Shown here piece after piece: positions 1 to 8,983 of a stretch of DNA of 64,000 nt. Every line of letters starts with the position of its first letter. Within the stretch, counting starts at the first letter, position 1. The DNA is from Paenibacillus sp. OV219. Its GTDB lineage: Bacteria; Bacillota; Bacilli; Paenibacillales; Paenibacillaceae. A program made the position numbers and the translations under genes. The notes beneath the pieces were generated by a model. That model had not been told where the DNA came from and did not search any database. It saw only the letters and a list, made by a program, of their open reading frames with translations. The stretch is taken from NCBI RefSeq assembly GCF_900110075.1, contig NZ_FOCJ01000006.1, positions 352,187 to 416,186 on the forward strand. The letters are read 5' to 3'.

Positions 1-30
1 ATCAATGATGCCGATGCGCTGTTCTGTCAT
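1..30 (-). CDS. 5' end of an unidentified gene (partial)
   Basis: Ten codons at the left edge, reading MTEQRIGIID from an ATG at 30. An AAAGGGGA ribosome binding site lies just upstream, at about 37-45. The rest of the gene is outside the window. An N-terminus of the form R-I-G-I-I-D occurs in Ppx/GppA phosphatases (IGIIDIGSN) and is also close to glutamate racemase (IGxxDSGxGG). Ten residues cannot decide between them. The gene is divergent from citZ. Confidence 0.45.
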   Translation of the reverse strand, partial: MTEQRIGIID

Positions 31-216
31 TCGCGAAATCCCCTTTAGAGGCGTAAAGCCAGTCATGTTATACTGCACATATTACCACTAGGGACAGTCG
101 TAAGAAAGTGTTGTTTTGAACGGGTAAAAGTGAAATGTTTAGGGAAAAATCAATGCAGGTTAAGTAGAAGAAAAAACCTTTATGGTAGCGATAAAGCAAT
201 TTTATATCCGATTTTG

Positions 217-293
217 TTCACTTCTTGGTCAAAATCCGATATGATTAGAACGACGATTGTGGAACTCGAATCCAATTATTGTTAACGTTACTC
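217..293 (+). promoter_or_regulatory. Putative citZ sigma-A promoter with a cre-like half site
   Basis: TTCACT at 217-222 and TATGAT at 240-245 are separated by 17 bases. At 280-293, about 30 bases into the transcript, the 5' half of a CcpA cre box (TGWNANCG) matches but the 3' half does not. The rest of the ~300-base gap 31-332 is AT-rich and holds no other gene I can support. Confidence 0.4.
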
Positions 294-332
294 CATTTAT
301 TTTAAATAAAAGAGACTAAAGGAGAGAGAAAC

Positions 333-1445
333 ATGACAGTGACCAAAGGTCTGGAAGGAATAGTCGCAACGACATCCTCGATCAGCTCCATTATTGATGG
401 CGTACTGACATATCGCGGGATCAACATCGATGATCTTGCTGAGCATGCTTCTTTTGAAGAAGTGGCTTACTTGCTCTGGTACGGTAAGCTTCCGAACCAA
501 TCTGAGCTTGATGAGCTAATTAAGAAGTTTGGCGAATATGCAGCAGTACCAACGCAGGTGCTGGATCAAATCAAGCTGTACCCAAGCAACACGAACTCGA
601 TGGCAGCACTTCGTACGGCAGTTTCGAGTCTGGCGCTTTATGATGAATCCGCTAACGAGATGTCGCAAGAAGCGAACATTAAGAAAGCCATTAAACTGCA
701 AGCACAGATCCCGACAATCGTTGCTGCGTTTGCCCGCATTCGCGAAGGCAAAGAGCCGGTGGCTCCGAAGTCCGGTGTATCGATCGCTTACAACTTCCTG
801 TACATGCTGACTGGCCAAGAGCCGGATCAAGTTGCCATTAAAGCGCTTGACCAAGCACTTGTGCTTCACGCAGACCATGAGCTGAACGCATCCACATTCG
901 CAGCACGCGTTACAGTTGCTACGCTATCGGATATTTACTCCGGCGTAACTTCGGCTATCGGCGCGCTCAAAGGCCCGTTGCACGGCGGTGCGAACGAAGC
1001 AGTAATGGTTATGCTCGAAGAAATCGGTTCGTTCGGTAACGTTGAATCGTATATCAACGAGAAGCTTGCGAACAAAGAGAAAATTATGGGCTTCGGCCAC
1101 CGTGTTTACAAAAACGGAGATCCACGTGCGAAGCATCTGCAGAAGATGTCCCGTGAGCTTGGCAAATTGACTGGCAACATGGAGCTGTACGAAATGTCTG
1201 TGAAGATTGAAGAGCTTGTAACAGGTCAGAAGGGTCTGAAGCCAAACGTTGACTTCTACTCCGCATCTGTTTACACAACGCTTCAAATTCCACGCGACCT
1301 GTTCACGCCGATCTTCGCGATCAGCCGTTGCACGGGTTGGACTGCACACATTCTTGAGCAATACGAGAACAACCGCTTGATCCGTCCGCGTGCTGAGTAC
1401 ACAGGACCGGTAGATCAAAAGGTAACTCCAATCGCTCAACGTTAA
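333..1445 (+). CDS. citZ: Citrate synthase
   Basis: Condenses acetyl-CoA and oxaloacetate to citrate, the entry step of the cytosolic TCA cycle. The 370 residues match the usual length of the short Gram-positive/type II-like enzymes. Catalytic signatures are visible: GPLHGGANE (about residue 210), GFGHRVYKNGDPRA (about 250) and NVDFYSA (about 309), giving the two His and one Asp of the active site. ATG 333 follows AAAGGAG at 318-324. It heads the row citZ-icd-mdh. The 126-base spacer to icd holds an imperfect stem-loop. In Bacillus this gene is controlled by CcpA and CcpC; only a half-matching cre is visible here. Confidence 0.96.
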   Translation: MTVTKGLEGIVATTSSISSIIDGVLTYRGINIDDLAEHASFEEVAYLLWYGKLPNQSELDELIKKFGEYAAVPTQVLDQIKLYPSNTNSMAALRTAVSSLALYDESANEMSQEANIKKAIKLQAQIPTIVAAFARIREGKEPVAPKSGVSIAYNFLYMLTGQEPDQVAIKALDQALVLHADHELNASTFAARVTVATLSDIYSGVTSAIGALKGPLHGGANEAVMVMLEEIGSFGNVESYINEKLANKEKIMGFGHRVYKNGDPRAKHLQKMSRELGKLTGNMELYEMSVKIEELVTGQKGLKPNVDFYSASVYTTLQIPRDLFTPIFAISRCTGWTAHILEQYENNRLIRPRAEYTGPVDQKVTPIAQR

Positions 1446-1462
1446 GCTGAAAGAAGCGCCTT

Positions 1463-1524
1463 GTCGTGACGGGGTGCCGACTGGCAGCGCCTTAAAAAGC
1501 GCGGTCAGCCGGCTCCCGTCATGT
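1463..1524 (+). promoter_or_regulatory. Stem-loop between citZ and icd
   Basis: A GACGGG-type left arm from about 1470 pairs imperfectly with a CCCGTC-type right arm near 1520, and an inner GCGC/GCGC pairing surrounds a short A-rich loop. No T-tract follows. It therefore looks more like an RNA processing or stability element, or a partial attenuator, than a terminator. Confidence 0.35.
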
Positions 1525-1571
1525 TATGTATAGCGATTATATGAACTTCAAATTATAGGAGGATTTCAACC

Positions 1572-2864
1572 ATGAAACTCGAAAAATTCGCTCTACCAAC
1601 TGAAGGACAACAAATTACAATCGATAACGGCGTGCTTACTGTGCCGAACAACCCAATCGTACCTTTCATCGAAGGCGACGGCACAGGCCGTGACATCTGG
1701 AAAGCGTCCAAGCGTGTTCTGGATGCAGCTGTTGAGAAAGCATACGGCGGCGAGAAGAAGATCGCTTGGTACGAAGTATTCGCCGGCGAAAAAGCATTCA
1801 ATAATTACGGCGAATGGCTGCCAGCTGATACGCTGACTGCAATCCGCGAATATATCGTAGCAATCAAAGGTCCGTTGACTACGCCAATCGGCGGCGGTAT
1901 CCGTTCCCTGAACGTAGCGCTTCGCCAAGAGCTTGACCTGTATGTATGCTTGCGTCCAGTTCGTTACTTCGACGGCGTACCTTCCCCAGTTAAACGTCCT
2001 GAGCTGGTAGACATGGTTATCTTCCGTGAGAACACTGAAGATATCTACGCTGGCATCGAGTACCAAGAAGGCTCTGCAGATGTTAAGAAAGTGATCTCGT
2101 TCCTGCAAAACGAAATGGGCGTTAACAAAATCCGCTTCCCAGAAACTTCGGGTATCGGCATTAAGCCAGTTTCCGCTGAAGGTTCGAAACGTCTTGCACG
2201 TGCTGCGATTGAATACGCGCTGAAGCATGGCCGTAAAACGTTGACACTTGTTCATAAAGGTAACATCATGAAGTTCACTGAAGGTGCATTCAAAACTTGG
2301 GGCTATGAAGTCGCTGAGCAAGAATTCGCTAACGAGACATTCACATGGGGTCAATACGACCGCATTAAAGAAGCAGAAGGCACTGACGCTGCAAACAAAG
2401 CACAAAAAGAAGCAGAAGCAGCTGGCAAGCTGATCGTGAAGGACGCAATTGCGGACATCGCGCTTCAACAAGTATTGACTCGTCCTACAGACTTCGACGT
2501 TATCGCTACGTTGAACCTGAACGGTGACTACCTGTCTGATGCACTGGCTGCACAAGTTGGCGGTATCGGTATCGCACCAGGCGCGAACATCAACTACTTG
2601 ACTGGCCACGCGATCTTCGAAGCAACTCACGGTACTGCGCCTAAGTACGCTGACCTTGACGTTGTAAACCCAGGCTCGGTTATCCTCTCTGGCGTTATGC
2701 TGCTTGAGCACCTTGGCTGGCAAGAAGCGGCTGATTCCATCTACAAAGGTCTGGAAACAGCTATCAACAACAAGACCGTTACTTATGACTTCGCACGCCT
2801 GATGGAAGGCGCTACTGAAGTGAAATGTTCTGCATTCGCTGACGAAATCATCAAAAATCTGTAA
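1572..2864 (+). CDS. icd: Isocitrate dehydrogenase, NADP-dependent
   Basis: Oxidatively decarboxylates isocitrate to 2-oxoglutarate and makes NADPH in the cytosol. At 430 residues it is the length of the homodimeric bacterial enzyme (B. subtilis Icd/CitC about 423). Visible signatures are [13 protein letters not shown] (substrate and regulatory-loop region, about residue 152), [17 protein letters not shown] (about 316, the metal-binding Asp segment) and [11 protein letters not shown] (about 345, coenzyme binding). AGGAGG at 1557-1562 sits nine bases before ATG 1572. Codon use is very regular, as for a highly expressed gene. It follows citZ on the same strand. Confidence 0.96.
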   Translation: MKLEKFALPTEGQQITIDNGVLTVPNNPIVPFIEGDGTGRDIWKASKRVLDAAVEKAYGGEKKIAWYEVFAGEKAFNNYGEWLPADTLTAIREYIVAIKGPLTTPIGGGIRSLNVALRQELDLYVCLRPVRYFDGVPSPVKRPELVDMVIFRENTEDIYAGIEYQEGSADVKKVISFLQNEMGVNKIRFPETSGIGIKPVSAEGSKRLARAAIEYALKHGRKTLTLVHKGNIMKFTEGAFKTWGYEVAEQEFANETFTWGQYDRIKEAEGTDAANKAQKEAEAAGKLIVKDAIADIALQQVLTRPTDFDVIATLNLNGDYLSDALAAQVGGIGIAPGANINYLTGHAIFEATHGTAPKYADLDVVNPGSVILSGVMLLEHLGWQEAADSIYKGLETAINNKTVTYDFARLMEGATEVKCSAFADEIIKNL

Positions 2865-2866
2865 GG

Positions 2867-2949
2867 AATAGGGAGCTCCCTATTTACCCCACACTTATAC
2901 CTCCCCTAAATCCCCTCCAGAAGAGGGGACCCCAAGGGTTACCACCCTT
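2867..2949 (+). promoter_or_regulatory. Three consecutive hairpins after icd
   Basis: A perfect 18-base palindrome (2867-2884) begins two bases after the icd stop. It is followed by CCCCTC/GAGGGG (2912-2917 with 2923-2928) and AAGGGT/ACCCTT (2934-2939 with 2944-2949). None has a clean T-tract. They form the first part of the 349-base gene-free spacer 2865-3213 and probably shape the icd mRNA 3' end. Confidence 0.4.
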
Positions 2950-3016
2950 TGGAAACCGGAAGGTATAACGTGGGAGTTACAGAGACTATATATAGAGTGG
3001 TACGTGCACCGCTTTC

Positions 3017-3053
3017 GCAAAAACCGCATAGCATTCGCTATTGCGGTTTTTGC
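3017..3053 (+). terminator. Intrinsic terminator upstream of mdh
   Basis: The left arm GCAAAAACCGCATAGC (3017-3032), loop ATTC and right arm 3037-3053 pair over 16 bp with one bulged base. A GC core is followed by TTTTT. The 5' A-run makes it potentially bidirectional. It should separate icd from mdh transcription. Confidence 0.65.
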
Positions 3054-3080
3054 ACGCTATATGTGTGTTCGAGCAAGGCT

Positions 3081-3160
3081 GCCGCTTGAGGTGGCAGTCG
3101 CTAGCGCGACCAGTGCAATAGCCGCTTGAGGAGGCAGTCGCTGGCGCGACCAAAGCAATA
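3081..3160 (+). repeat. Tandem duplication of a 40-bp hairpin-forming unit
   Basis: Units 3081-3120 and 3121-3160 are identical at 36 of 40 positions and exactly contiguous. Each contains GTCGC-N4-GCGAC, and the loop changes from TAGC to TGGC while the stem is kept. A second stem GCCGC..GGC(A) also recurs. It lies 53 bases before the mdh start. Confidence 0.75.
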
Positions 3161-3213
3161 AAGACGTTGCAATCGGGGAAACTAATCCTATGTCTATTAG
3201 GAGGTAGTGTACG

Positions 3214-4167
3214 ATGGCGATTAAACGGAACAAAATTACGGTTGTAGGTGCAGGCTTTACCGGAGCGACAACGGCGTTAATGCTTGCCCAGAAAGAGCTT
3301 GGCGATGTCGTGCTCGTGGACATTCCGCAGCTTGAGAACCCGACGAAAGGCAAAGCGCTCGACATGATGGAGTCAACGCCTGTTCAAGGTATAGACTCCA
3401 AAATCATCGGGACCTCCAACTATGAAGATACGAAGGGTTCATCCGTAGTTATCATTACGGCAGGTATTGCCCGCAAGCCGGGAATGAGCCGCGACGACTT
3501 GGTAAACACCAACGCGGGTATCGTCAAATCGGTCTGCGAGAGCGTTAAAGCGACAAGCCCGGATGCCTACATCATCATCCTCTCTAATCCCGTGGATGCG
3601 ATGACATACGTCGCATACCAAGCACTAGGATTTCCGAAGCACCGTGTCATTGGACAGTCAGGCGTTCTTGACACAGCCCGTTACTGCACTTTCATTGCCG
3701 AAGAGCTCAATGTCTCTACGGAAGACGTTCGCGGCTTCGTGCTCGGCGGTCACGGCGACGATATGGTACCGCTCGTTCGTTATTCGAACGTCGGCGGTAT
3801 TCCAATTGAGAAGCTAATACCGGCAGATCGAATTGAAGCGATCGTGCAGAGGACGCGTGTCGGGGGCGGCGAGATTGTCAATTTGCTCGGCAACGGCAGC
3901 GCCTATTACGCGCCTGCCGCTTCGCTTGTGCAAATGACAGAAGCAATTTTGAAAGATAAGAAACGAATACTGCCCGTCATCGCACTATTGGAAGGGGAAT
4001 ACGGCTACAATAACTTGTTCATGGGCGTGCCTGTTATTCTTGGCGGCGACGGCATAGAGCGGATTTTTGAACTGGAGCTGACAGCCGAAGAGAAGGCGGC
4101 GCTTGAGAAGTCCGCGAATTCGGTTCGCGGCGTCATCGCAATCGTCGACAGCGGAAGCAGCAAATAG
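3214..4167 (+). CDS. mdh: Malate dehydrogenase, LDH-like type
   Basis: Interconverts malate and oxaloacetate with NAD+ in the cytosol, closing the TCA cycle. The 317 residues begin with the Rossmann motif [11 protein letters not shown] (residues 10-20). [11 protein letters not shown] (about 87-97) carries the substrate-binding arginines typical of malate rather than lactate dehydrogenases. LDTARYC and GGHGDDMVP carry the Asp/Arg pair and the catalytic His. AGGAGGT at about 3200 precedes ATG 3214. It follows citZ and icd as in Bacillus but with a long structured spacer and a terminator, so it is probably transcribed separately. Confidence 0.95.
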   Translation: MAIKRNKITVVGAGFTGATTALMLAQKELGDVVLVDIPQLENPTKGKALDMMESTPVQGIDSKIIGTSNYEDTKGSSVVIITAGIARKPGMSRDDLVNTNAGIVKSVCESVKATSPDAYIIILSNPVDAMTYVAYQALGFPKHRVIGQSGVLDTARYCTFIAEELNVSTEDVRGFVLGGHGDDMVPLVRYSNVGGIPIEKLIPADRIEAIVQRTRVGGGEIVNLLGNGSAYYAPAASLVQMTEAILKDKKRILPVIALLEGEYGYNNLFMGVPVILGGDGIERIFELELTAEEKAALEKSANSVRGVIAIVDSGSSK

Positions 4168-4205
4168 AAACCATATAGAGCACGATAACCTCATGAAGCA
4201 CATGA

Positions 4206-4241
4206 GACCCTGACTGCATTCCCGTCAGGGTCTTCATTTTT
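4206..4241 (+). terminator. Intrinsic terminator after mdh
   Basis: GACCCTGAC (4206-4214) pairs perfectly with GTCAGGGTC (4224-4232) around a 9-base loop and is followed by TTCATTTTT. Confidence 0.85.
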
Positions 4242-4264
4242 GATGATGGAAGGAGGAGCAAGAG

Positions 4265-6511
4265 ATGATTCAAGAAGAAGTACTGCGTACGCTAAAGCAG
4301 GTATATGGCTACGACAGCTTCCGTAAAGGCCAGAGTGACATCATTGCGGGTGTGCTGGAAGGGAAGGATACGCTTGCCATTCTGCCAACAGGCGGGGGTA
4401 AGTCAATCTGTTACCAGCTTCCCGCGCTGCTGCTGCCTGGCACGACAATTGTCGTTTCACCGCTCATTTCGCTTATGAAAGACCAAGTGGATGCACTTAA
4501 TCGGCTTGGCGTGTCGGCTGCCTACCTGAACAGCTCGCTTAGTGCGGAATCGTACCGTGAAGTGGTGCGGCAGACTGCGCAAGGCGTGTACAAGCTGTTA
4601 TATGTCGCACCAGAGCGTCTCGACAGCACAATGTTCGACTCGTTATCGAGCCAAATGCATATACCGCTTATCGCGATTGATGAAGCGCACTGCGTCTCAC
4701 AGTGGGGACATGACTTCCGCCCGAGCTACCGACAGCTGGCAGGCTGGATTGGGAGGCTGGAGAACCGTCCGCCTGTAGCGGCATTTACGGCAACGGCAAC
4801 ACCTGAGGTATCGGAGGACATTGCAGCGATGCTCGGGCTGCGTAAGCCGAATATTTTCGTAACCGGATTTGCACGTACGAATCTCACCTTGTCCGTCGTG
4901 ACAGGGACTGACAAACGGAAGTTTCTGCGCGACTTCGTGACGCAACGACCGGACCAATCTGGTATTGTGTACACCGCAACTCGCAAGGAAGCCGAAGAAG
5001 TGAGCGAAGACTTAATGAAACTTGGCATCGCCACAGGCAAGTACCATGGCGGCTTGAATGATGGGGAGCGGGGGGACGCGCAGGAGAAGTTCCGCTTTGA
5101 CGAATACCGAGTGATGGTAGCGACGAATGCGTTTGGCATGGGGATTGATAAGCCGAACGTCCGCTATGTCATTCACTGGCAGATGCCAGGCGATGTGGAG
5201 TCGTATTACCAGGAGGCTGGACGTGCTGGGCGAGACGGGGAGGAGAGCGATTGCGTCCTTCTGTTTGAGCCCCAGGACGTGCAGGTGCAGCGCTTCCTGA
5301 TCGACCGCAGCACGACAGACCCTGAGCGCAAGTCGATTCAGCTGAACAAGCTGTACACGATGATGCATTACAGCAGATCGGAGAAGTGCTTGCTGCAATA
5401 TATTGTGCGGTATTTCGGAGAGGCAGATGTGCCTGAATGCGGTAAATGCAGCAACTGTCTCGATCAGAGCGCGATGATCGACACGACAGAGGATGCACGC
5501 AAGGCGCTCTCATGCGTTGGGCGGATGAAAGGACGCTTCGGCATTTCGTTGGCTGCGAAAGTGCTTAAGGGCTCGCGAGAGAAACGGATTCTCGAGTTTG
5601 GGCTCGACAGGCTATCGACGTATGGCCTCATGCGAAGCTGGGCGGAGAAAGAGATTACCGATCTGCTCTATTATCTTGTCGCAGAAGGATATCTACGGAT
5701 CAGTGAAGGGGAGTATCCAACGGTGTCGCTGACGGCCGAGGCGCTTCCTGTATTGGAAGGCAAGCTGACCGTGCACCGCCGGCAGAGCTCTGCTGCGAAG
5801 CGGCGAGAAACGGCTGGAACGAATGTGTCTGCCGCGAACACGCCGCTGTTCGAAGCGCTGCGTGAGTGGCGACGTGTGACAGCTGCAAGAGAGAGTGTAC
5901 CTCCGTTCATGCTGTTCTTTGATGCGGCACTGCGTGAAATTGCCGACAGGCAGCCGATTACGACCGAGCAACTGCTTGGCGTGAAAGGCGTCGGTGAGGC
6001 AAAAGCGCGAAAGTATGGCAGTGATGTCATTGCTATTGTGCGCGAATTCAAAGAGGGGGCGTCTTCAGGAGCGTCTTCATTTTCAAACGGTGACTCGTCG
6101 CCGCAGCCAACAGCTGTGGTACAAGTGAGCAAGGTGGCAGCTGAACCGAAAGTGCAGGTGCTGGTAAGTCATGAGGACGCCGCAGAGCTGGCGGAGCTTG
6201 AGAGCTTGCCGAGCCATATGCAGACGCTCACCTTGATTGGCAGAGGAAAGTCGCTTGCTGATATAGCAGGTATGCGCGGGATGAGCCGTGTGACGATCGA
6301 GAACCATCTGCTGCGCTGTGCACAGGAAGGCGAAGAGCTAGAATGGGCGATGTTCATCCCCGAACAATATGAGGCGCTTATTGTGGAGACGATTCAGCAG
6401 ATCGGAAGCGATAAGCTGAAGCCGATCAAAGAGGCGCTTCCGGACGATGTCGATTATTTTGCTATAAAAGCGGTCATGGTTAAGCATCGTTTGACACCTT
6501 CATACGAATAA
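4265..6511 (+). CDS. recQ: ATP-dependent DNA helicase RecQ
   Basis: 3'-5' superfamily 2 DNA helicase for recombination and repair. 748 residues, longer than E. coli RecQ (about 610). Helicase motifs run in order: TGGGKSICYQLP (about residue 41), DEAHCVSQWGHDFRP (motif II and aromatic-rich loop), FTATATP, and ATNAFGMGIDKPNVR with QEAGRAGRDG (motifs V and VI). A four-cysteine zinc site spans about 383-405 (CLLQY..ECGKCSNC). An HRDC domain lies at about 515-595. The C-terminal ~100 residues form a helix-turn-helix extension (GKSLADIAGMRGMSRVTIENHL) like the HTH_40 family found in Firmicute RecQ proteins. AAGGAGGAG precedes the ATG. It is monocistronic in appearance. Confidence 0.95.
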   Translation: MIQEEVLRTLKQVYGYDSFRKGQSDIIAGVLEGKDTLAILPTGGGKSICYQLPALLLPGTTIVVSPLISLMKDQVDALNRLGVSAAYLNSSLSAESYREVVRQTAQGVYKLLYVAPERLDSTMFDSLSSQMHIPLIAIDEAHCVSQWGHDFRPSYRQLAGWIGRLENRPPVAAFTATATPEVSEDIAAMLGLRKPNIFVTGFARTNLTLSVVTGTDKRKFLRDFVTQRPDQSGIVYTATRKEAEEVSEDLMKLGIATGKYHGGLNDGERGDAQEKFRFDEYRVMVATNAFGMGIDKPNVRYVIHWQMPGDVESYYQEAGRAGRDGEESDCVLLFEPQDVQVQRFLIDRSTTDPERKSIQLNKLYTMMHYSRSEKCLLQYIVRYFGEADVPECGKCSNCLDQSAMIDTTEDARKALSCVGRMKGRFGISLAAKVLKGSREKRILEFGLDRLSTYGLMRSWAEKEITDLLYYLVAEGYLRISEGEYPTVSLTAEALPVLEGKLTVHRRQSSAAKRRETAGTNVSAANTPLFEALREWRRVTAARESVPPFMLFFDAALREIADRQPITTEQLLGVKGVGEAKARKYGSDVIAIVREFKEGASSGASSFSNGDSSPQPTAVVQVSKVAAEPKVQVLVSHEDAAELAELESLPSHMQTLTLIGRGKSLADIAGMRGMSRVTIENHLLRCAQEGEELEWAMFIPEQYEALIVETIQQIGSDKLKPIKEALPDDVDYFAIKAVMVKHRLTPSYE

Positions 6512-6520
6512 AGCTATTTT

Positions 6521-6549
6521 TTGTATTGGAGCGTGCGTTTTAGTATACT
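6521..6549 (+). promoter_or_regulatory. Sigma-A promoter for the DUF2269-like gene
   Basis: TTGTAT (6521-6526), a 17-base spacer and TATACT (6544-6549), about 70 bases upstream of the ATG at 6620. Confidence 0.55.
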
Positions 6550-6619
6550 TGAAAGAATAATACATTATAGCGGATGCTGAATTGAGCTAATGTATCGAAC
6601 CTTTAAGGAGGAAGTAAGT

Positions 6620-7051
6620 ATGTTTGATTTTATGTTATTTTTGCACGTAATCGGTGCAGCCGGAATGGGATTCTATATCGTGTTGCCGCTAATGGCAGGC
6701 CGCGCTTCCAAGCTTGACGGCGCAGGACAAGCTGGACTTGCTGCAGGGCTTGTATCTGCCAATCGCGTTGCCCAATATTTTCTTGTGCTGCAGCTGCTGA
6801 CTGGCGGCTACTTGATGTCGCAAGGCGAGTACAAAGTGATTTGGATGATTATTGTAACACTGCTCTTCCTAGCAATCGCAGCGCTTGGCGGCATCGTAAC
6901 AAAGCCCCTGAAACGTATTGCTACCGCCATTCAAAGCGGTGAGAGCGCATCGGCTCATATTGCAAAAGCGCGTGTGCTGAGCCTTATCATTCTCGTGATT
7001 TATGTCGTCATTCTTTATTTCATGAAATATCCGATTCATAAAGACATCTAA
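6620..7051 (+). CDS. Small integral membrane protein, DUF2269-like
   Basis: 143 residues with about four hydrophobic segments (near residues 3-23, 43-63, 70-90 and 116-136), so an inner-membrane protein of unknown function. The segment order and length resemble the DUF2269 family. ATG 6620 is chosen because AAGGAGGAAG lies at 6605-6614. The longer frame from 6590 has no ribosome binding site. A sigma-A-like promoter sits at 6521-6549. It is followed after 31 bases by the sugar kinase gene, so co-transcription is possible. No catalytic motif is visible. Confidence 0.75.
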   Translation: MFDFMLFLHVIGAAGMGFYIVLPLMAGRASKLDGAGQAGLAAGLVSANRVAQYFLVLQLLTGGYLMSQGEYKVIWMIIVTLLFLAIAALGGIVTKPLKRIATAIQSGESASAHIAKARVLSLIILVIYVVILYFMKYPIHKDI

Positions 7052-7082
7052 TTTGCCCGAAAGTCTATTTGGAGGGGAAACC

Positions 7083-8039
7083 ATGGCGAAGACAGCGCCG
7101 GATTTATTAACATTTGGCGAGACAATGGCTTTATTCATGCCGCCGGATCATCGAGCGATTGAAGGGTCTGCGATGCTGGAGCAGAGCTACGGCGGCGCAG
7201 AGAGCAATGTCGCGATCGGTGTTGCAAGACTTGGCGAATCAGTTGGCTGGTTCGGCGCTCTCGGCGACGATCCGTTCGGCCGCTCCATTCTGAAACGGAT
7301 TCGCGGTGAAGGCGTCGATGTGTCACGGGCGTCTCTGTCCGCGGATGCGCCGACAGGCATGATGTTCCGTGAGATGGTCGCAGGTAAGCTGACGGTACAT
7401 TATTACCGTAAACATTCTGCCGCGAGCAAGATGAAGCTGAGTGATCTCGATCTGGAGTACATACGCAGCTGTAAGATTTTGCACATTACAGGCATTACCC
7501 CGGCGCTTAGCGACAACTGCCGTGAGACGATCTTCGCAGTAGTTGCTGCAGCAAAGGAAGCAGGCGTGAAGATTAGCTTCGATCCGAATTTGCGTCTGAA
7601 GCTATGGTCGATAGATGAAGCGCGTGAAGTAGTGCTGCCGCTCGCGGCGCAAGCGGATTACTTCTTGCCTGGCTGGGACGAGCTGAGACTTCTGTATGAT
7701 ACGGATGATTTCGAGGCCGTGAAAGAGAAGCTGGTTAACTTATCTGCCGTTAGCATCGTGAAAGGCGTTGGCGACACGAATGTGGTGCTGGAGAATGGGC
7801 AAGTGGTAGAGGTGCCATTCTATCCGATTGAACGCGTTATTGACACGGTTGGTGCAGGCGATGGCTTCTGCTCTGGTTTCCTTGGGGGTCTGCTCAAAGG
7901 GATGAGTGTGCTGGAAGCGGTTCGTCTTGGCAGCATTAGCGGCGCACTTGTCGTACAAAGCCGCGGTGACTGGGAAGCACTTCCTGACTGGTCAACCCTA
8001 GAGAGCCGATTATCGGATAAAGGCTGGGTGGAGCGATAG
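7083..8039 (+). CDS. kdgK: PfkB-family sugar kinase, probable 2-dehydro-3-deoxygluconate kinase
   Basis: Phosphorylates a sugar acid, most likely 2-keto-3-deoxygluconate to KDPG, in pectin/hexuronate catabolism. 318 residues. The first ribokinase signature is YGGAESNVAIGVARLG and the second is DTVGAGDGFCSGFLGG, with the catalytic Asp in GAGD. ITPALSDNCRE and FDPNLRLKLW segments are as in KdgK enzymes. ATG 7083 follows GGAGGGG at 7071-7077; the upstream TTG at 7053 is unsupported. The stop codon directly abuts the start of a DeoR regulator, so the two form one operon. The exact substrate is inferred; other PfkB kinases look similar. Confidence 0.85.
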   Translation: MAKTAPDLLTFGETMALFMPPDHRAIEGSAMLEQSYGGAESNVAIGVARLGESVGWFGALGDDPFGRSILKRIRGEGVDVSRASLSADAPTGMMFREMVAGKLTVHYYRKHSAASKMKLSDLDLEYIRSCKILHITGITPALSDNCRETIFAVVAAAKEAGVKISFDPNLRLKLWSIDEAREVVLPLAAQADYFLPGWDELRLLYDTDDFEAVKEKLVNLSAVSIVKGVGDTNVVLENGQVVEVPFYPIERVIDTVGAGDGFCSGFLGGLLKGMSVLEAVRLGSISGALVVQSRGDWEALPDWSTLESRLSDKGWVER

Positions 8040-8843
8040 ATGGCTGAAGCTGGTTCGTCAAAAGGACAGCGGAGGCGGGAACAGATTATGAATGTGCTGA
8101 AGCGCCAGGGCCGGATTACGATCCAGGAGCTCGTAGACCGCTTCGGTGTTTCGGAGGCGACGGCACGTCGCGACCTAGAGCTGATGGAGAAGTCAGAGCC
8201 AGTCATTCGTACGATTGGCGGCGCGATGTATGATGGGATGAACGCCGTGCGCGAGTTGCCTTTTGCCGAGAAGGAAGGGCTATCGTTTCTGGAGAAGGAA
8301 CGGATTGCAGCTGCAGCTGCAAGTCTCATTCTTGAAGGGGACGTTGTCGGCTTGTCCGGCGGGACGACGAACTATTATCTCGCCAAGCTGCTCAAGACGC
8401 GCAGAGGCATTACCGTCGTAACGAATGCCGTGAACGTCGCGATGGAGCTGGCGGGCAGCGACATTAACGTTGTTGTGACAGGCGGCATGATGCGCCACAA
8501 CAGCTTCGAGTTGTGCGGTCCGCTAGGTGAAGGCATGATCGGCCAGCTGCATATCGGCAAAATGTTCCTCGGCGTTGATGGTGTCTCCTCGACTGGCGGC
8601 ATTACCACGTACTCGGAGCAGGAGGCGCATATTGCGAAGGCGATGATTCGCCGCTCGCAGGCGACTTACGCGATGTTCGACCATACGAAGATCGGCCGGA
8701 CCTCCTTGTTCTCAATTGCGCCATTGTCGCAGCTGCAGGGCTTCATTACGGATGAAGCTCTGCCGCAGCAGCTTGCGTCCATCGCGCAGACACATGGCAT
8801 TCAAACGGTCGTTGCCGATACGCAGTACGGGGCGAGTGTCTAA
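8040..8843 (+). CDS. DeoR-family transcriptional regulator
   Basis: 267 residues. The N-terminal winged helix (RREQIMNVLKRQGRITIQELVDRFGVSEATARRDL, about residues 11-45, quoted in part: GVSEATARRDLELME) binds DNA. The C-terminal DeoRC domain starts near 80 and contains the sugar-phosphate loop GLSGGTTNYYLAKLL and GVDGVSSTGGITTYSEQEA. ATG 8040 immediately follows the TAG of kdgK, with GGTGGAG upstream, so translation is coupled. The likely role is repression of a sugar catabolic operon, possibly this one, relieved by a phosphorylated sugar. The ligand is unknown. Confidence 0.9.
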   Translation: MAEAGSSKGQRRREQIMNVLKRQGRITIQELVDRFGVSEATARRDLELMEKSEPVIRTIGGAMYDGMNAVRELPFAEKEGLSFLEKERIAAAAASLILEGDVVGLSGGTTNYYLAKLLKTRRGITVVTNAVNVAMELAGSDINVVVTGGMMRHNSFELCGPLGEGMIGQLHIGKMFLGVDGVSSTGGITTYSEQEAHIAKAMIRRSQATYAMFDHTKIGRTSLFSIAPLSQLQGFITDEALPQQLASIAQTHGIQTVVADTQYGASV

Positions 8844-8859
8844 ATGATTTTGAACGGAG

Positions 8860-8898
8860 AAGGTGATGGCTGCCACTGGCGGCTGTTGCCTTTTTTAT
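8860..8898 (+). terminator. Weak candidate terminator after the DeoR gene
   Basis: GCTGCC and GGCGGC pair over six positions (one G-T) around ACT near 8869-8883, with TTTTTT at 8891-8896 after a short gap. The stem is short and off-set from the T-run, so the call is tentative. Confidence 0.35.
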
Positions 8899-8919
8899 AT
8901 CATTTTCCCAAATCGTTCC

Positions 8920-8947
8920 TTGTGCCACTCTCCATTTTTGGTATACT
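8920..8947 (+). promoter_or_regulatory. Putative sigma-A promoter for the NHL-repeat gene
   Basis: TTGTGC (8920-8925), a 16-base spacer and TATACT (8942-8947). The GTG start is 36 bases further on. Confidence 0.5.
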
Positions 8948-8983
8948 TGGGAATGTATGAAACCTTGAAGGGAGAAATGTGAT

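Noticed and set aside
280..293. CcpA cre box in the citZ leader
   Set aside because: Only the 5' half matches; three consensus positions of the 3' half fail. Kept only as a note on the promoter entry.
1593..2723. 376-codon minus-strand frame opposite icd
   Set aside because: Shadow of a highly expressed gene with biased third positions; Cys/Ser-rich nonsense with no start signals.
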